Origin: Euborellia annulipes
Lineage: Eukaryota > Arthropoda > Insecta > Dermaptera > Anisolabididae
NCBI GenBank assembly: GCA_023213315.1
Contig: JAKCPI010013906.1
Span: forward strand, 89,317 to 153,316
DNA length: 64,000 nt
Direction: 5' to 3'
Positions within the stretch are counted from its first letter, which is position 1. Each line of letters opens with the position of its first letter. The notes beneath the pieces are model-generated. The model did no database searches. It worked only from the letters and a program-made list of their open reading frames with translations, and was not told where the DNA came from. A program made the translations under genes and the position numbers. Of this stretch, positions 12,708-26,174 are shown in pieces.

Positions 12708-13034
12708 TTGACCAAAATTCAGCTCTGCCTTTAAGAATAAACAAAATGAAGAAGAGGAAAGGAACAATAATTCTGAAAAACTAATCAATGTAGTAATAGA
12801 GAGACAATAGCTGTATAATTAATAAGAATGAGGAGGATGGCAGCCAGGAATCACAAAAAATTTTAAGTCAATCTTTTTATCTAATTTGATACTTGGCTGC
12901 CATCCTGCTCATACTTATTAATAATTAATATACAGCCATAGCCTCACTATTACTACATTCATTAGTTTTCCCGAATTATTTTTCCTTTCCTCTTCTTTCT
13001 TTTTCATTTTGTTGATTCTTATAGGCTGAATTTT
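12708..13034. mobile_element. Foldback element
   Basis: Arms pair AAAATTCAGCTCTGCC, AGAATAAACAAAATGAAGAA and GGAGGATGGCAGCCAGG with complements at 12890-13034. It shares the GGATGGCAGCCAGG motif with the 5133 element. The open frame at 12606-12788 lies in the left arm and is not a gene. Confidence 0.7.
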
Positions 13035-14029
13035 TTTCTCTATATTTTCTCCTTTGTATTAGAGCACATGTTTTGCATAAATAGAGTGAAAATGTCCCGT
13101 TAAAAAATATATTTTAATACAGCAAAAATAATTATTAAAAAAATTTCTCTCTCTCATTTATTCTTTTTTTTAATAACTTAAGAGATGGACATTAATGTTG
13201 ATTAAATGTTTTTTTTTTTACCTCACGGAATGAAAAATAGCAAGAAATTAAAAAAAAAAAAAAAAAAAAACTGGAAAGATTAATTACCTCGCAATTTTTT
13301 CTTTAATTATTTAGATTTATTTTAACTTCTTGTCTTTTCTGGATTAAATTATTTATTGACTTAATGGAAAAAGTAGAGAGATAAAAAAAAAGAACTTTCA
13401 TATTTTATGTAAAACCGACAACCTTAATTTTTATTCTCCGTTAAAAGTTAAAGGAAATTTTTTTATTACATTTAGAAGTTTAGGTTAATTTATTTTAAAA
13501 AGCGTACGTATTTATTTATTATTAAACAAAATTTGTAATATCGTCTAATTGTCTTGGAAGAATGAAATTTTGGGATATGCAAATACTGTTTGATAAAAAA
13601 TTATTTTACTGAATTAGTATTTTCATTTCAAAGTCACTGATAAATCAAAGATAGGAAATATATTTTTGAAAAGATTACTGTTTTTTTTATTTTAGATAGA
13701 GTTAGAAAGATTTGTTCTCATAAAATCCGGAAGGATTAAGGGATCGCTCAGGGGAATTCTTAATCCCTATGAGACTGTCTCTTGTAATCCTGTGTCAAAA
13801 CACACGAGTTATTTTTGATTTGAGCTTTGTTATATTATAGATAGGTCTGTATCAATGACATTTAAATAGCGAGGGCTTTGACTTTTTTTTTGTCCCCCTT
13901 TACATTTCAACTAACGAGGAATAATCTACATTTCTTTTTTATTTTATTGGAATAGACCTATCATATATGATAGTATTAATATTATTTTTTTTTAAACAAT
14001 TTCGACCATATAGACCAGTGATTCTTAAC

Positions 14030-14632
14030 CTTTTTACTTTCTCTTACCTCTACATATGTTAATATATAGGGAGAGAAAGTATTGGATTCATGTCAAAAAT
14101 TCGATGTCGAGATTTTGATGGATCTTCACGTTTTGAGGTCCCCTGAATCCAAAAAAAGTGGTTTTCGCGACATGGTCTGTCTGTGGGTGTGTCTGTCTGT
14201 GATCAAAATATCTCAAGAACGAAAAGAGCTATGATGTTGAAATTTTATATTTAAATAAGGTACCCCTCTGGGATGTGACACGAAGCTTTTGAACAAAAAC
14301 GGACAAAGAGTACTAGTACTTTACTGATGCACTTTTTCAGTTTTTTCGATTTTCTCAAAATTCGCTCCAACGATTTTGATTAAAATTCAAAAATGAATTA
14401 ATTATTTTTTAGATGCTCTTTAAAATGTATATTCTCATTTTGCCATTGGAATCTTTTGAAGACCACTTTACTCTTGTATTTCATAGAAAAGATAGGAGAA
14501 ATGGTTGCCATGGTAACAAAAACAAATAATTTATAAATTTTTCAAATTCACATGAACCATACTGTCTTGTCGGAAACTAAATATATGTCTACACAAATAA
14601 ATCTGGTGCGACCAGTCACACCAGATTTTTAT
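14030..14632 (+). mobile_element. Palindrome-ended repeat, nearly complete copy
   Basis: It begins with the palindrome ACTTTCTCTTACCTC...GAGAGAAAGT and runs through the body, ending in the shortened hairpin AATCTGGTGCGACCAGTCACACCAGATT. About 600 bp, without a coding frame. Confidence 0.82.
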
Positions 14633-14817
14633 TTTTAAAGAGGATCGTCAGTATCTGTAGCATTTAAATTCTTCAAAATTAAACTACTTACTTTTGAAAT
14701 CTTAATAATAAATAATTATATGTTTAAAATAGGATAATTATTTGGTGGAATTGTAAATCAAGTTCTAAGTTCTTCCTTTGAAATACAATATAAAATAATT
14801 AAATATTATATTACATG

Positions 14818-15015
14818 TCCACTGGGGCCGAGAGAAATGTCGATATTGATAATCTAAAAACCAAGGGGAGTGGGTTCTAATCTCAGTCAGATGACTTTAT
14901 TTAAATCATTTGGATACCAAATGGTATAAATAAATATGCATGGACCCCAAAGATATCATAATTAATATCTAAGTATCATTTAAAGTCTAAATGGCCTAAG
15001 ATGCCGAAAAGTAGA
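14818..15015 (+). mobile_element. tRNA-derived SINE copy, plus strand
   Basis: Degenerate head (ACTGGGGCCGAGAGAAATG), box-B-like GTGGGTTCTAATCTC, then AAATCATTTGGATACCAAAT and AAATGGCCTAAGATGCCGAA. Confidence 0.65.
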
Positions 15016-16009
15016 GTTGATCTACCTTTGGTCTGAACTTCTCCAATATTATATTGAATAAATGAATTCAATTTTAATCAATCGATTATTAATATCGACA
15101 TTTTCTAACTTGCAATTTTTTATCTCAAGTTTAAACTCTTTTTTTTCTTTATTGAAAAAAAAAATAATATAAATACGGAATATCTCTAAAGATGATATAT
15201 AATATATGATGTCGCTTTTAACTTTTTTTTAAGACAAATAACATCCATCAAGGATAAGTATCTACAATGCTAGAAGAAATTTCCTCTAATCACTTTTTTT
15301 TCTAAATAAGATTAATTGAGCAATTTCGTTATGTCGGAAACATTTTTTTTTTTTAATTTGTATTTGTATATAAAGAAAAAAAAAAGGAGAAAAATTTGCC
15401 AGTGACATAATAAGGACAAATATCATGGCGGCATGCATATGATGAGTGTATTTGTGCTCACACATACACATATAGTAATATTGCCACATACGGAGATGAC
15501 AACGGGAAAAAAAATAGACGGCAAATATAAAACGAAAGATAAATAGAGAAATTCTGATGCGAAGATGGGAGAGAGAAATGGAAACATCTTGAAATTAAAT
15601 GAGAGTTAATTTCTTCAGAAGGCGATAATCGAGTTTAATTAATTCTCTTAAATGATCATTATTAATGTCTCCATCCTTCTCAAGGACATTATTTTTAATG
15701 TAAAAGATATTCCTTTCTAAATATTTCAAATTATAAAAAGTTATTCACAATATTGATTTTATTATATTCTGGAATAAGTGGATTAAAAACTACTCAAAAA
15801 AGAAAACGCAGTTTTTTCTACATCTGGTTTTATTCAAATTAATTAGTACGAAATATCTTCAAGAAGAGAAGAGGTAGGGCAACGCAGAGGTGTTTGAAAA
15901 ATAAATAAATTGTTGTATAATAAAAAGCAAACGTGTGGGGTCGTAGGAACGAAGTTCCTCACGCCTTTTCTTCAACTCAGAATATAAATTAATATGAATT
16001 TTATTTAAA

Positions 16010-16215
16010 TAGACGGAAAGCCCGCCTTTGGCCGTCTAGCCAGGAAGCTGCGCCCGCTGGAACTACCGCCTACTGTAGATAGAAGGAAATAAAGAGAAGG
16101 AGAAGGTGGGCGTGGCCTCGCCAAGACCGGCTAATTTCGCCTTCCCCGCCGTCGCTCGGGCACTGGGAACGCATTTTTGTTAGGAACGCGTTTTTGTTAC
16201 GTTACATTTTTTCCC
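16010..16215. repeat. GC-rich hairpin segment, possible Helitron-related fragment
   Basis: GACGGAAAGCCCGCCTTTGG and GTCTAGCCAGGAAGCTGCGC resemble the hairpin-rich 3' part of the Helitron-like element at 38001-38557. No clear ends. Confidence 0.35.
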
Positions 16216-17274
16216 AATTACCCTGCTTAAGCCACGTTAAAGAACTTCGTTCCAAAAGCTCTTGAACATTACAGTTGGGAAAGTTCTCTAACTTATGCCT
16301 TAAATTCATGAGATGATGATCCCAATCTAAAAACGAAATAAATTATACTGTTTGGAAGGCGACATTTTAACTCGTAAGCGAACGAAATTGATAACTTTAA
16401 AAGCCAAAGGTATGAGTTTGGATCAGAAGAAATTGGATAAAAATTTATTTAAATCAATTAGTATAAATAAATTTCGCTCAAGGTCTCACATCTTGTGGAT
16501 TAAATAAATGAGTTGGTGTGAAAAATAAACCATCAAACAATGTAAATGTCATCAATAAACAAATTATGTACATCCCTAAAAATACTTAATCTGATGATTT
16601 TCCTAAAGCGACTAGAGACAACCAAAAATACCCATCTGTTGTGCTGATTGCCTATTTTATAAATTTGTGTTTATTTTCTAACATATTATAGGCCTATATA
16701 TAAATTTAATCTAATTATAGTAATTTTTAACATTTCAGGCCATTGCTTTTGAATGTTCTTATTTAAATAATAATAATAATATCACTTAAAAGAGTTGGTG
16801 AAAAGGAAACGACATCAAGGGAGGCAAAGTTGAAAGGAAACAAAAGAACTCGTATAGCTAATGTAATTTATTATATCTGACATTTTTATTCATTAAAAAG
16901 AGAGAAAGTGAAGAAAAAGTTCTTTTAAAACTATAAATTAGAAATTATATCAAGTTTTATTTATTTATAAATTTATAAATCTTTTTTTTTTCTTTATTCA
17001 AAAGTTTTTAAATTATCATCAATTGAGTTTCAAATATTGAACGAATTACTTTTTAACTTTTCTCATCCTGCTTGCTTAATGTAAATACATTAAGCAATTT
17101 GATTTTAAATTTTCTAATTAAATAACTTATAATAGTCCACTTGATCATCATAGTCCTTTGGGGATTTTATTCGTTAGATTGCATCACAAAAATTGAGCTA
17201 TTCCTTGGCTTGGAAATTAAAACCGAGACTAGATTATATTAGGCCGATGGATAAAATTTAATATAGCTTACATC

Positions 17275-17500
17275 AGGGCCGGAACTAGAAGATTTGTTAG
17301 GAGGGGGTAGAGCTTAATTTGCCTCCCCCTCCTAACCAATATTATAAAATACCTATCAACTCCTCCATAGCGCCGTCACTGTAACTAAGCCAAATTTATT
17401 TTAGAATTTTAATAGTTCTTTAAATTTGAATCACTAAAATTTTGGCGCCCTAAAATTTTGTTGCCCTAGGCCCGGGCCTTACGGTAATTGTTGTTTCTTA
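17275..17500. mobile_element. Probable degenerate MITE
   Basis: CAGGGCCGGAACTAG at the left and GGCCCGGGCCTTACGG at the right look like decayed terminal repeats around a GGAGGGGG / CCTCCCCCTCC inner pair. Confidence 0.35.
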
Positions 17501-17689
17501 GAGGGGGTGTGAATTTGAAAAACGAATATATTTATAAATTATGCATAATAAAGTTAAATAGAGTTCGTTAAGTTCTTGGATACCAGTGAATACCATATGT
17601 TCACTATTCAAACCAATTTTATTTTGTTTTTGTGAACCACTTTTCTTTCTCCCCCCCCCCGTAATGCTCAAAAAAAGTATTCATGATCA

Positions 17690-17837
17690 TTTGGTATCCA
17701 ATGGCTTAAATAAAATCATCATCTGGATTGCTAGCCAATCCACTTGAAATAAATTGTCGCATGAGACAGGATGCGAACCCGCGACCCTTGGTATAAAAGG
17801 CCAGCACGCTAGCCACTACACCAAGGCTCTAGGACCT
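17690..17837 (-). mobile_element. tRNA-derived SINE copy, well-preserved head
   Basis: Minus strand: box A TGGTGTAGTGGCTAGCG and box B GGTTCGCATCC are near the tRNA consensus, followed by TCTCATGCGACAATTTATTT. The 3' part is missing. Confidence 0.8.
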
Positions 17838-19377
17838 TTCATAAATTTAAGGCTGATAGAATTAGAAAGTGTGAAATTTGAAATTGTTCAGTAGAATTTT
17901 TTCACATTTGTCAAATGTGAGTTTTTTTTTCAATATCTTTCTTTCTATTATTATATCGATTACTAAATTATCAAATGCCACAGCAGATGGACTCTTCTCC
18001 TTCTCCTATGTCTGTCAATTTTATCAAATTCAATTCTAGATAACCAATGTGTATCGGATCTGTTTTTTATTATATTAAAATATTAACTAAAAAAAAAGAA
18101 GTTCCAGACCATCTATTGATAATTTTTGAGAGAAAACCAACAACCGATTTAATTATCTCTAATAAAATTTTAAAAGTAGTTATACACAAATATCAATATT
18201 CCATTCATCTTGAAAACCGGTAAGAAAATATTAATGAGCTAATTCTACTTCAAAGAACACGCCCAGAGTTCGGACAGGGATCTTTGTAGAAGCTGACACC
18301 CTAGGCCGATATTACAGCGAGCCCCCTTTTCATATAATTAATATTTAATGTAAACAAATTCAACAAGTTCACCCTGAATTGGAATATTGGATCCAACCCT
18401 ATATGAGGAAAGGGAGTTGCTGTGAAATACCGTCCTATGGAAGGGACGTAGAAAAGGTTCTCTCAGTGGTGCAAAGGAGTAGGCTCTAGGACTCCCTCCT
18501 CGAACTATGATATCCTCCTCGAACTATGATATCCTCCGATAAAATATAGAAATAAATTAGCTAGAAATGAGGGCAGGATGATGAAAAGAGTTAGAGGTAG
18601 GAAAAGATGTAACTTCAGATGGCTACAACAAGAGGTTGGTTGGATTTGAGAGTACGAAATAGGTAAATAAACGGGAACGTAATAGGAATTTCAAATACGT
18701 AATAATTAGATATTGATATTTGAAAAGAGGTCCAGGCGCCTGAGTCCCATGCCTCAGATTTATTCCATGACATGGAAACTATAGCTTTGATAAAGATTAT
18801 ACTAAGAGAAGTCAATTTATATTTACAATTTACCGTAGTGTTAATAAAATATCGTACAAGGAATGGCGCACACTATTGCGTCTAAAAGATTTCTTTGAGG
18901 AAATAACAATAAGTTTCGTATTTAATGTTTAAAAGGTTCAATACTCAATTAAAATGGAAATAAATTTCGTAATATCACAAAATCCCTAAATATCTTTCCG
19001 TGCTAATGGCAAAAGCTGCCAATATTAAAAGTACAATTTATGAATATGGTTTTGGCAAAGGGAAATGAAACCCAAGCGAAAAAAAAGAAGCTTCCTAAAG
19101 CATATATTCTTTCATTTTGATTTTCTTTATTTTAAAACGCACGGCGTTATTGCTATAGATTTTTAGGCTAATAACAATTCGTCTTGTCATATCTATATAT
19201 TATTTGTGTTGTTGTTGATTTTTGGCTTAAACTCAAAGTAGAATTTTCTCAATATTGAAAAAATAACTTTTTCATTAGCATTCAAAAAAAAAAGCAAGGA
19301 GAAGTTTACGAAGGAAAAAAAAAAGACCTGAGAGGGAGGGAATTATAGAAATCCGATAGCAGATTCCGACCGAAGCG

Positions 19378-19402
19378 GCCGCTGCAGCAGCAGCAGCAGC
19401 CT
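19378..19402. repeat. GCA trinucleotide repeat
   Basis: (GCA)n inside noncoding sequence. Confidence 0.7.
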
Positions 19403-19455
19403 CTTTCATGTCCCTTTTTTGGAATTGTGTCACCCCCTCCCAGTGCCCTGTTCCC

Positions 19456-19458
<3 letters not shown>

Positions 19459-19496
<38 letters not shown>
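19459..19496. repeat. (CA)n microsatellite
   Basis: About 19 CA units; the open frames crossing it are low-complexity artefacts. Confidence 0.9.
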
Positions 19497-19499
<3 letters not shown>

Positions 19500-19943
19500 C
19501 ATCACCTCTCTCCCGCATAAAAAGATTAATTTTCATCGGCCTCTAATGTCAATGTCAAATAAAATTCATTTAATCTCTGTGACATGTGACAGCACAGAGA
19601 GAATAGCGCAAGCTATACAACTTTATCGATTCTAATGGAGTATAATATTTTTATAAATAGTGATAACCTAAATGGAATTTTAGAATTCATTGCACGGTCT
19701 ACTATAAAAGCAATAATGGTTGGTTGGAATTTTTAGAAATTTTTATTAAATTTTATCGGATGACTTATTTTTCTACTATAAAAATATTTTATTTATTAAA
19801 TTTCAATTGGAAATTATTTTACTCTACCAGGTACTATTGTGCAAAGTACTATATATTATTCTTTTCAAAGTAGTAACATTTTAACTCTCTCTTTCCCCTG
19901 CCATTTAAAAAAATCCTAGGACCACTAATATTTAGGGTCGTTA

Positions 19944-20523
19944 TTATGGAAAGAACAAAATCTGGTGTGGCTGGTCGCACCTTCGGTAATTGAAAGTTCT
20001 GTGCTTGTCACTCCAGATTTCTAGTTTCAGCCGTATATTAGAATTCAAGATGTAAAATTCACAAACATTGGAAAATATAGACTCTAAAGTTTGTTGGCAT
20101 CCAATCTATTTTCCCTATGAAATATAAGAGCTTCAAACAATTTTGAGAGCTAAATGAGAATATACATTTTAAAGAGCATCTAAAAAAAAATAATTGATTT
20201 ATAAATTTTAATCAAAATCGTTATTTTGAGAAAATTGAAAAAAAAAACTGAAAAAGTACATCAGTAAAGTACTAGTACTCTTCGGCCGATTTTATTTAAA
20301 AGCTTATTTTCTCGCCTCAGCGGGATAACTAATTTATATTTAAAATTTCAACCTCCTAGCTCTTTTTGTTCTTGGGACACACAGACACAGTCCATGTTAC
20401 AAAAACGACTTTTTTGGACTTAAGGACCTCAAAACGTGTATATCCATCAAAATCTCAAAATCGAATTTTTGACATGAATCCAATACTTTCTCTTATTCTC
20501 TTTATTAGATAAGAGAAAGTAAA
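19944..20523 (-). mobile_element. Palindrome-ended repeat, reverse copy
   Basis: Hairpin remnant AAATCTGGTGTGGCTGGTCG...GTCACTCCAGATTT on the left, body elements in reverse (AAAGTACTAGTACTCTTCGG), palindromic end TTTCTCTTATTC...GATAAGAGAAAGT at 20480-20520. It ends about 125 bp before the first exon in this window. Confidence 0.8.
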
Positions 20524-20649
20524 AAGCATTCCCTCCTCAAAGGTCTTTTAAAAATCTTTGTTGTATTCATTTGCGTTAATAAAATTTTGTTGAATAACTA
20601 AAAAATTTTTTTTTAATCTTGAAAATATTTTTTTTGTTTTTTTTTTTAG

Positions 20650-21134
20650 AAATTGCGAGTGTTGTCGAAGCACCTGGACGAGGCCTGGCAGCGATTAGGT
20701 GCCGCAGAGGCGTTACGTGCCTCATGGCACCCACCGGTCGACGTTCACGATGCAGCGGAGATGTTATCTCAGTTGCAAAAGATAATAGATCGTTTAGGAC
20801 CATTACAGCGATGTGTACATGAGGCTAATGAACAAGCCAATCTCCTCGGGCAGCCGTCCGCCGGGGTAGCTGTATCCACTGCAACCCTAGCCCGTCTCGC
20901 CGAGCTTAATGCCAGGGCCAAGGCCCTACAGGCGGCCGTCGACGACCGATACCGCTACTTAGAGAGTTATGGGAAAGATCCCACCACATTGGGCGGCGGA
21001 GGAACTTCACCTGCTCAAACGTTGAGCTCAACTCCCGCCGCAGCAGCAGCGGCTGCACAGGCTCTGCTCGCGCAGAGTGTGGATCCGCCCTGGGAGAGGG
21101 CTACCACCCCCAACAAAGTGCCTTACTATATCAA
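20650..21134 (+). CDS. Dys: Dystrophin exon a: last spectrin-like repeat, hinge and start of WW domain
   Basis: The acceptor follows a long T tract ending in TTTAG; the donor is TCAA|GTAAGT. The exon opens in phase 0 with KLRVLSKHLDEAWQRL and ends in phase 2 inside the codon for Asn of NKVPYYIN. Residues 1 to about 110 form the helical last spectrin-like repeat. A Gly/Ala-rich linker follows (GGGGTSPAQ, a run of seven Ala). The first tryptophan of the WW domain is in PPWERATTPNKVPYY. The WW domain, together with the EF and ZZ regions, binds the PPxY tail of beta-dystroglycan. The poly-Ala linker is longer and simpler than the vertebrate hinge 4. Confidence 0.96.
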
Positions 21135-21892
21135 GTAAGTTTACCAACTCCATTATGAGCAAGTTTAAAATTTTCATAAATAGATGTAGATATAAGAAAA
21201 AAATATACGTTTACTTGAAAAATGTTTAAATGAGTAATTTGTCAAGTTCATAAAAAAAGTAAAAAGAAAAGAACTCTTCTACTACTAAGTGGTATTTTAT
21301 TAGGTTAAATATAATTTAAGCATCGGGGGTAATTTAGACCCAGTCCCTATTTGTAGCCGATTCAATGGAACCCATTTTTGTCGTATGAGACGGAATGCGA
21401 ACCCCTCAACCTCAAATCAAGCCCAAGATCAAATAAATTGATTGATAAGATTTTTTTTTATAATAAAAAGATAGACTATTTGAAATTTAAAATTTATTAT
21501 AAAAATTTATTTATAAAAAAAAGTGTTTACTTGTTTGTTAGCTGCTAGCTTTCAAAGATTTAGATCGGAAAGAATTATTTAATTATATAATCTTTTATCT
21601 CAAACGTTTCGGTCACCATACGGTTGCCACCATCAGTGCCAATACAAGCTTTTAAAGCTTTGTCATAAAATAGTTGCATTCACCTGGAGAATTCGTAATA
21701 TGCTTAAATAATTGTCAGAAAAATAAATTTTTTATTTATTTTATACTTAAAAAAAAAAGATTTAATTAAAAAAAAATTTCTATTTGTTATACAATACTAT
21801 CTGTATCAGCCAAAAGTATCCGCTCTACCAGTGCACTCTATCGGTGAGAGAAAACAACTCTAAATCCCAGAAAGAGCAAGTGCATTTAAGCT

Positions 21893-22304
21893 AGATTAAT
21901 GAGATGAAGAGGATGCAGCCAATGATAAATAAAAAGCATCTATTTTGCTAACACTCTTTATTTAGGAACGTTTCGGCCATGATCAACAAGGCCATCTTCA
22001 GCCCTTTAAGAGTATATTTTATATTGTTAACATACAAAATAGATTTTGTCATTTGGCGTTGCTCTCTTATACTCTCTTGTGGGTAATTGAAAATTTAAAT
22101 ATACATACGACCAAATACACATGTACTGTATTATATATCTCTTATGACAAAATCTATTTTGTATGTTAACAATATAAAATATACTCTTAAAGGGCTGAAG
22201 ATGGCCTTGTTGATCATGGCCGAAACGTTCCTAAATAAAGAGTGTTAGCAAAATAGATGCTTTTTATTTATCATTGGCTGCATCCTCTTCATCTCATTAA
22301 TCTA
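21893..22304. mobile_element. Long near-perfect foldback element in dystrophin intron
   Basis: Arms of about 180 bp pair almost without mismatch; they start AGATTAATGAGATGAAGAGG and end in the complement. The right arm reads CTGAAGA TGGCC TTGTTGATCAT GGCC GAAACG. The loop is about 50 bp. The high arm identity suggests recent insertion. Confidence 0.85.
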
Positions 22305-22930
22305 ATTTATATAACAGCCACAATTCGCTTTATGCATTTAAGCTATGCAATCAATACATAGATGCATGTATATTTGTTAATATAGACAAAATTTTTCAAA
22401 TGCCATAATTAATTAATCTATTTTATCAAAAAACATTTAAAAAAATAAATTAATATCTCTCTAATCACGTCACTAAGCTCTCTAGGAAGGGCTGAGTCAG
22501 ATTTCAAGCCAAAGGATTTGGCTGATACAGATAGTAAGTATGCCCTAATATCTTAAGAAAATTCTCCTGATTCATATTAAGCCAGTGGTACCTCGTATTT
22601 TACCCCAAATAACTGATTTTTTAATTGATTAAATTTGTGTATTCGATATATTTCCTTATCGTTTTCTCTCTCATCCATTTAGAAAGCTTTTAAAAAATGA
22701 ATCCTCTACAATTAATATTAAAATGTTTAAATTAACTGATTGCCAGAAACTCTTTCTCATCTTGACGGAAATATTCCTCTCCAATTTCTCGAAAATTAAA
22801 TTTTAATAATTAATCTCACTCTCTCTTCTCTTATGAATATTTAATTTTTTTAGGTTAAAAAAAAAAATTAACCAACTTATAGAGTTGGAATTTTCTTTTT
22901 AAAATTTTTTCTCTTTTTTTTTCTTTCTAG

Positions 22931-23067
22931 TCACCAGCTTGAGATGACCAACTGGGACCATCCGAAAATGGTTGAGCTCATCAATTCCCTCGCCGACCTC
23001 AATGAGGTTCGATTTTCGGCCTATCGGACCGCCATGAAACTGCGATCCGTGCAGAAACGTCTCTGCT
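22931..23067 (+). CDS. Dys: Dystrophin exon b: end of WW domain and start of first EF-hand region
   Basis: Acceptor TTTCTTTCTAG; donor CTGCT|GTGAGT. The first base completes the Asn codon begun in exon a, then [20 protein letters not shown] follows. The second WW-domain tryptophan is in [26 protein letters not shown] is the almost invariant start of the first EF-hand-like region of dystrophins, and the exon ends in VQKRLC. It leaves in phase 1. The next intron is about 7.3 kb and is the longest between two identified exons here. Confidence 0.96.
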
Positions 23068-23562
23068 GTGAGTACTGGCCTAATTTATTATCATTACATT
23101 AATAAGATAAAAATGCATTCTTTTTATTCGTTAGATTGCACATACTCAGCATGAATTTGAGAGAATTCTTTTTAGGAATAGGCTGAGGGGTGTGGGAGGC
23201 ATTTGCCTTCCCCAAGGGCTCCGATCTTTTTTAAATTTTATATGATTCTAAATATTTCAAAATATACAGTATCTTTCGGATATAGAAAGTGTAAAAAATT
23301 AATTAAATTAAATGAAGACCTGAAGTAAATCTAAGAAAAAGTTCAAATGACGCAAATGGAAAGATATAATTTATTTTGTTTGAAATAGAAAAGTGTGGGA
23401 ATTTTGTTTTAATATTAGAAATGATGATGTACTGATGATGTGGGAAGAAAAAAAAGAAAAATGGTCATCTCTGCATAGAAGTTTCACTTCTTTAGGATGT
23501 ATTTTGATTTTTTTCACTTATTTGATTATTTTGTTTAGTTTTGTTTTATATAATTTTTTTTT

Positions 23563-24190
23563 AACTTTCTCTTACCTCTATATATATGTTAATATATAGA
23601 GAGAGAAAGTATTGGTTTCATGTCAAAAATTCGATGTCGAGATTTTGATGGATATTCGCGTTTTGAGGTTCCCTTAGTCCAAAAAAGTGGTTTTCGCGAC
23701 ATGGTCTGTCTGTGTGTGTTCAATTTTAAGCATGAAGGAATTGAGCTAGGAGGTTGAAATTTTATATTTAAGTTTTGTACCCTACTGGACCGTGAAAATA
23801 AGCTTTTAAACAAAATCGGTCAAAGAGTACTAGTACTTTCCTGATGTATTTTTTCAGTTTTTTTCGATTTTCTCAAAATTCGCTCCAACGATTTTGATTA
23901 AAATACAAAAATCAATTATTTTTTAGATTCTCTTTAAAATGTACAATATATTCTCATTTTGCCATTGAAATCTTCTGAAGACCACTTTACTTTTGTACTT
24001 CATAGAGAAGATAGGAGAAATGGTTGCCATGGTAATAAAATATAAATATTTTCCCATACTTATAAATTTTACATCGTGAATTCTAATATATGGGCGGAAA
24101 CTAAATATATGTCGACAAGAAAAATCTGGTGTGAAAAGCACCTTCGGTAATCGAAAGTTGTGTGCTGTGCGACAGTCACACCAGATTTTT
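23563..24190 (+). mobile_element. Palindrome-ended repeat, nearly complete copy
   Basis: Begins ACTTTCTCTTACCTC, palindromic with GAGAGAAAGT at 23599-23608; ends in a shortened hairpin, AAAATCTGGTGTGAAAAGC...GACAGTCACACCAGATTTT. Frames on the minus strand recur in other copies and are not genes. Confidence 0.82.
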
Positions 24191-25784
24191 TTTGAGATGA
24201 GATAAGAAAAAAATGTTGGATCCATTTATTGAATATGCCAGTGGTAGGCGATTGTTTTGTTCTTTTAAACATATTTATTTTGGATCTAATCCTTAAAACC
24301 CCTAAGGATTTTCTTTAACTAGTGAAGTTTATATTATATATTTGATGGAGAAGATATACCAGTAGATACACTCTCATGTTCAGTAGTCCCTTTAACAGAT
24401 CCTATCCTATGAGATTTTATGGATTTGAAAACGTGCAGATAATAATAATTTGATTAAAAATTTTTTTTTTAATTCAGTAAAAAAAACAAGTGGTTTATAA
24501 TTCTCAACTTTTTTTTTTTTATCCGTTTAACATTATAAATAATTAAAAAAGCTCTCTTCACTCGGCTAAATATTTCATTTTATTTGTCGTTAAATAATTT
24601 CGTTAGTTGTTATTTGAGATAGAGGGGAAAGGGGACATGTTATATCCGTTTACTTTTCAATTCAAGATGCATTTACCAGTTTGCTAATGTTGAATTCTTA
24701 ATTTGTGGTTGAATTTGCGTGCTTTGCAGCGTGAAGTGAACAGAGAGGCGGCTGTTTATTCATGGCCGGGCAAATTTTATTCTTTTTTACCCCTCAACTA
24801 AACACAAAACCTGGGTGTTAAATTGATTACATTTCAATTTGGATTTGATTCGTAGCAAATGAACCTTGAATGTTCAGCTCGATTACATGAACAACGATTA
24901 ACCGAATTTTTATTAGCTTCATTTCTAACAACAAAAAAAAAATAGATTTTTAATAAAATAAAATTTCCAATTATCTCTGATATTAAAACCATGGATAAAA
25001 TGAAATTGATAATTTAATCTTAATGATTTTTTTAAAAATAATTAATCCCTCTTTTCTCGTTTTTTTTTCACCATAAAATCAAGGATGAACTCAACCTTAA
25101 AATAATGAGCTAAAGGGGAAGCTCGAATTAAAAAAAAAGCTCTGAATTTATTAATAACTTTTTCATTTAAATATATATTATCTCAAGAAGCTCGGAATTG
25201 TCAAAAAATAAGGAGTTTCTCCTAGCCATATGTAATTTAAGTACTCGGCTATTTCTAATTTGTTGAATAAGGTTACGAAAAACAGATGAATAAGCCCATC
25301 TGAATATTTAAACTTCCCTGTTAAATAGGCATTCTTATATCCTTCTGTGAAATACTTTGCATAACTACAAGGCGTTCTTGATTAGTGGCGCTGCACGTGT
25401 TGAAAATGTAAACTTTTTCGATGCTGCTAGTTTTCAAATAGAAGAGGTTGGTTTAAATTCCAGACTTCATTTTTTATTTCTTCTTTTATTAAATATATCC
25501 TTAGGCTTGAAGCTTTTGAATTTTCTCAACAATATTTAATTACGAAGAGAATTTCGAAATTCTAACCTCTATCAGCATATGCAATTATTTACATTGTTAT
25601 TTATACACAAAGGCTATTATTGTAAAATTAATAAGCTTATGAACAGACTGTTGACAACTCTATTTACTAAAAAACTCCATTGCAACAGAAGATGGCGTGA
25701 TTAAAACAGTCGAAACGTTTTGCGTAAAATGAGTTCAATTTAATAGCGGCTCCCTGCCTGGCTGCTTTCCTCTTCAATCCTTTA

Positions 25785-25985
25785 TGTTTTCTACTTGTGA
25801 TTATTTCATTGTTTTTATAAAAGAAAATTAAAATCTTTATTGGAGATTTTCTAGGTTTGAACCATGAAAGTTTCCATTAGAAAATATGTAATCTTTGTTT
25901 AAAAACAATGAAATAATCACATGTAGAAAAGGCATGGGTGAAACTTAATATTGGTCCACTCTACATTATAATAAAATATTCATTA
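25785..25985. mobile_element. Tc1/mariner-type MITE fragment
   Basis: TTTTCTACTTGTGATTATTT and AATAATCACATGTAGAAAA form inverted arms as in the intact copy at 43184-43400; the outer CAGTGAGGGACAAT ends are lost or decayed. Confidence 0.55.
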
Positions 25986-26079
25986 TAACAACAAAATCAC
26001 CACTTTTCTTTTCAATTAAAGGAACCATCAACAGATTAGACAATGCATTTGAAGATCTGTTAAAACCGAAATTATGTAA

Positions 26080-26172
26080 TAAAAAAATCTGGTGTGATTG
26101 TCGCCCAGTACACAATTTTCTCTTAACTTCGGTAATTGAAAGTTGTGTTCTGTGCTTGTCATACCAGATTCA
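26080..26172. mobile_element. Isolated terminal hairpin of palindrome-ended family
   Basis: AAAATCTGGTGTGATTGTCG...GTGCTTGTCATACCAGATT with an inner TTCGGTAATTGAAAGTTGTG. Confidence 0.65.
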
Positions 26173-26174
26173 TA

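Larger units (their letters stand above)
1..20649 (+). other. Dys: Upstream dystrophin intron (>20.6 kb), repeat-filled
   Basis: No exon with convincing coding potential plus splice sites was found before 20650, so this is read as intron (its 5' end is outside the window). It holds the MITE, SINE and foldback insertions listed separately. Stretches 1-410, 1160-2260, 2860-4750, 9250-9880, 10960-12460, 13040-14030, 15020-17270 and 18000-19930 are AT-rich sequence in which I see nothing definite beyond microsatellites and homopolymers. An internal promoter for a short dystrophin isoform could be hidden here, but I cannot demonstrate one. Confidence 0.7.
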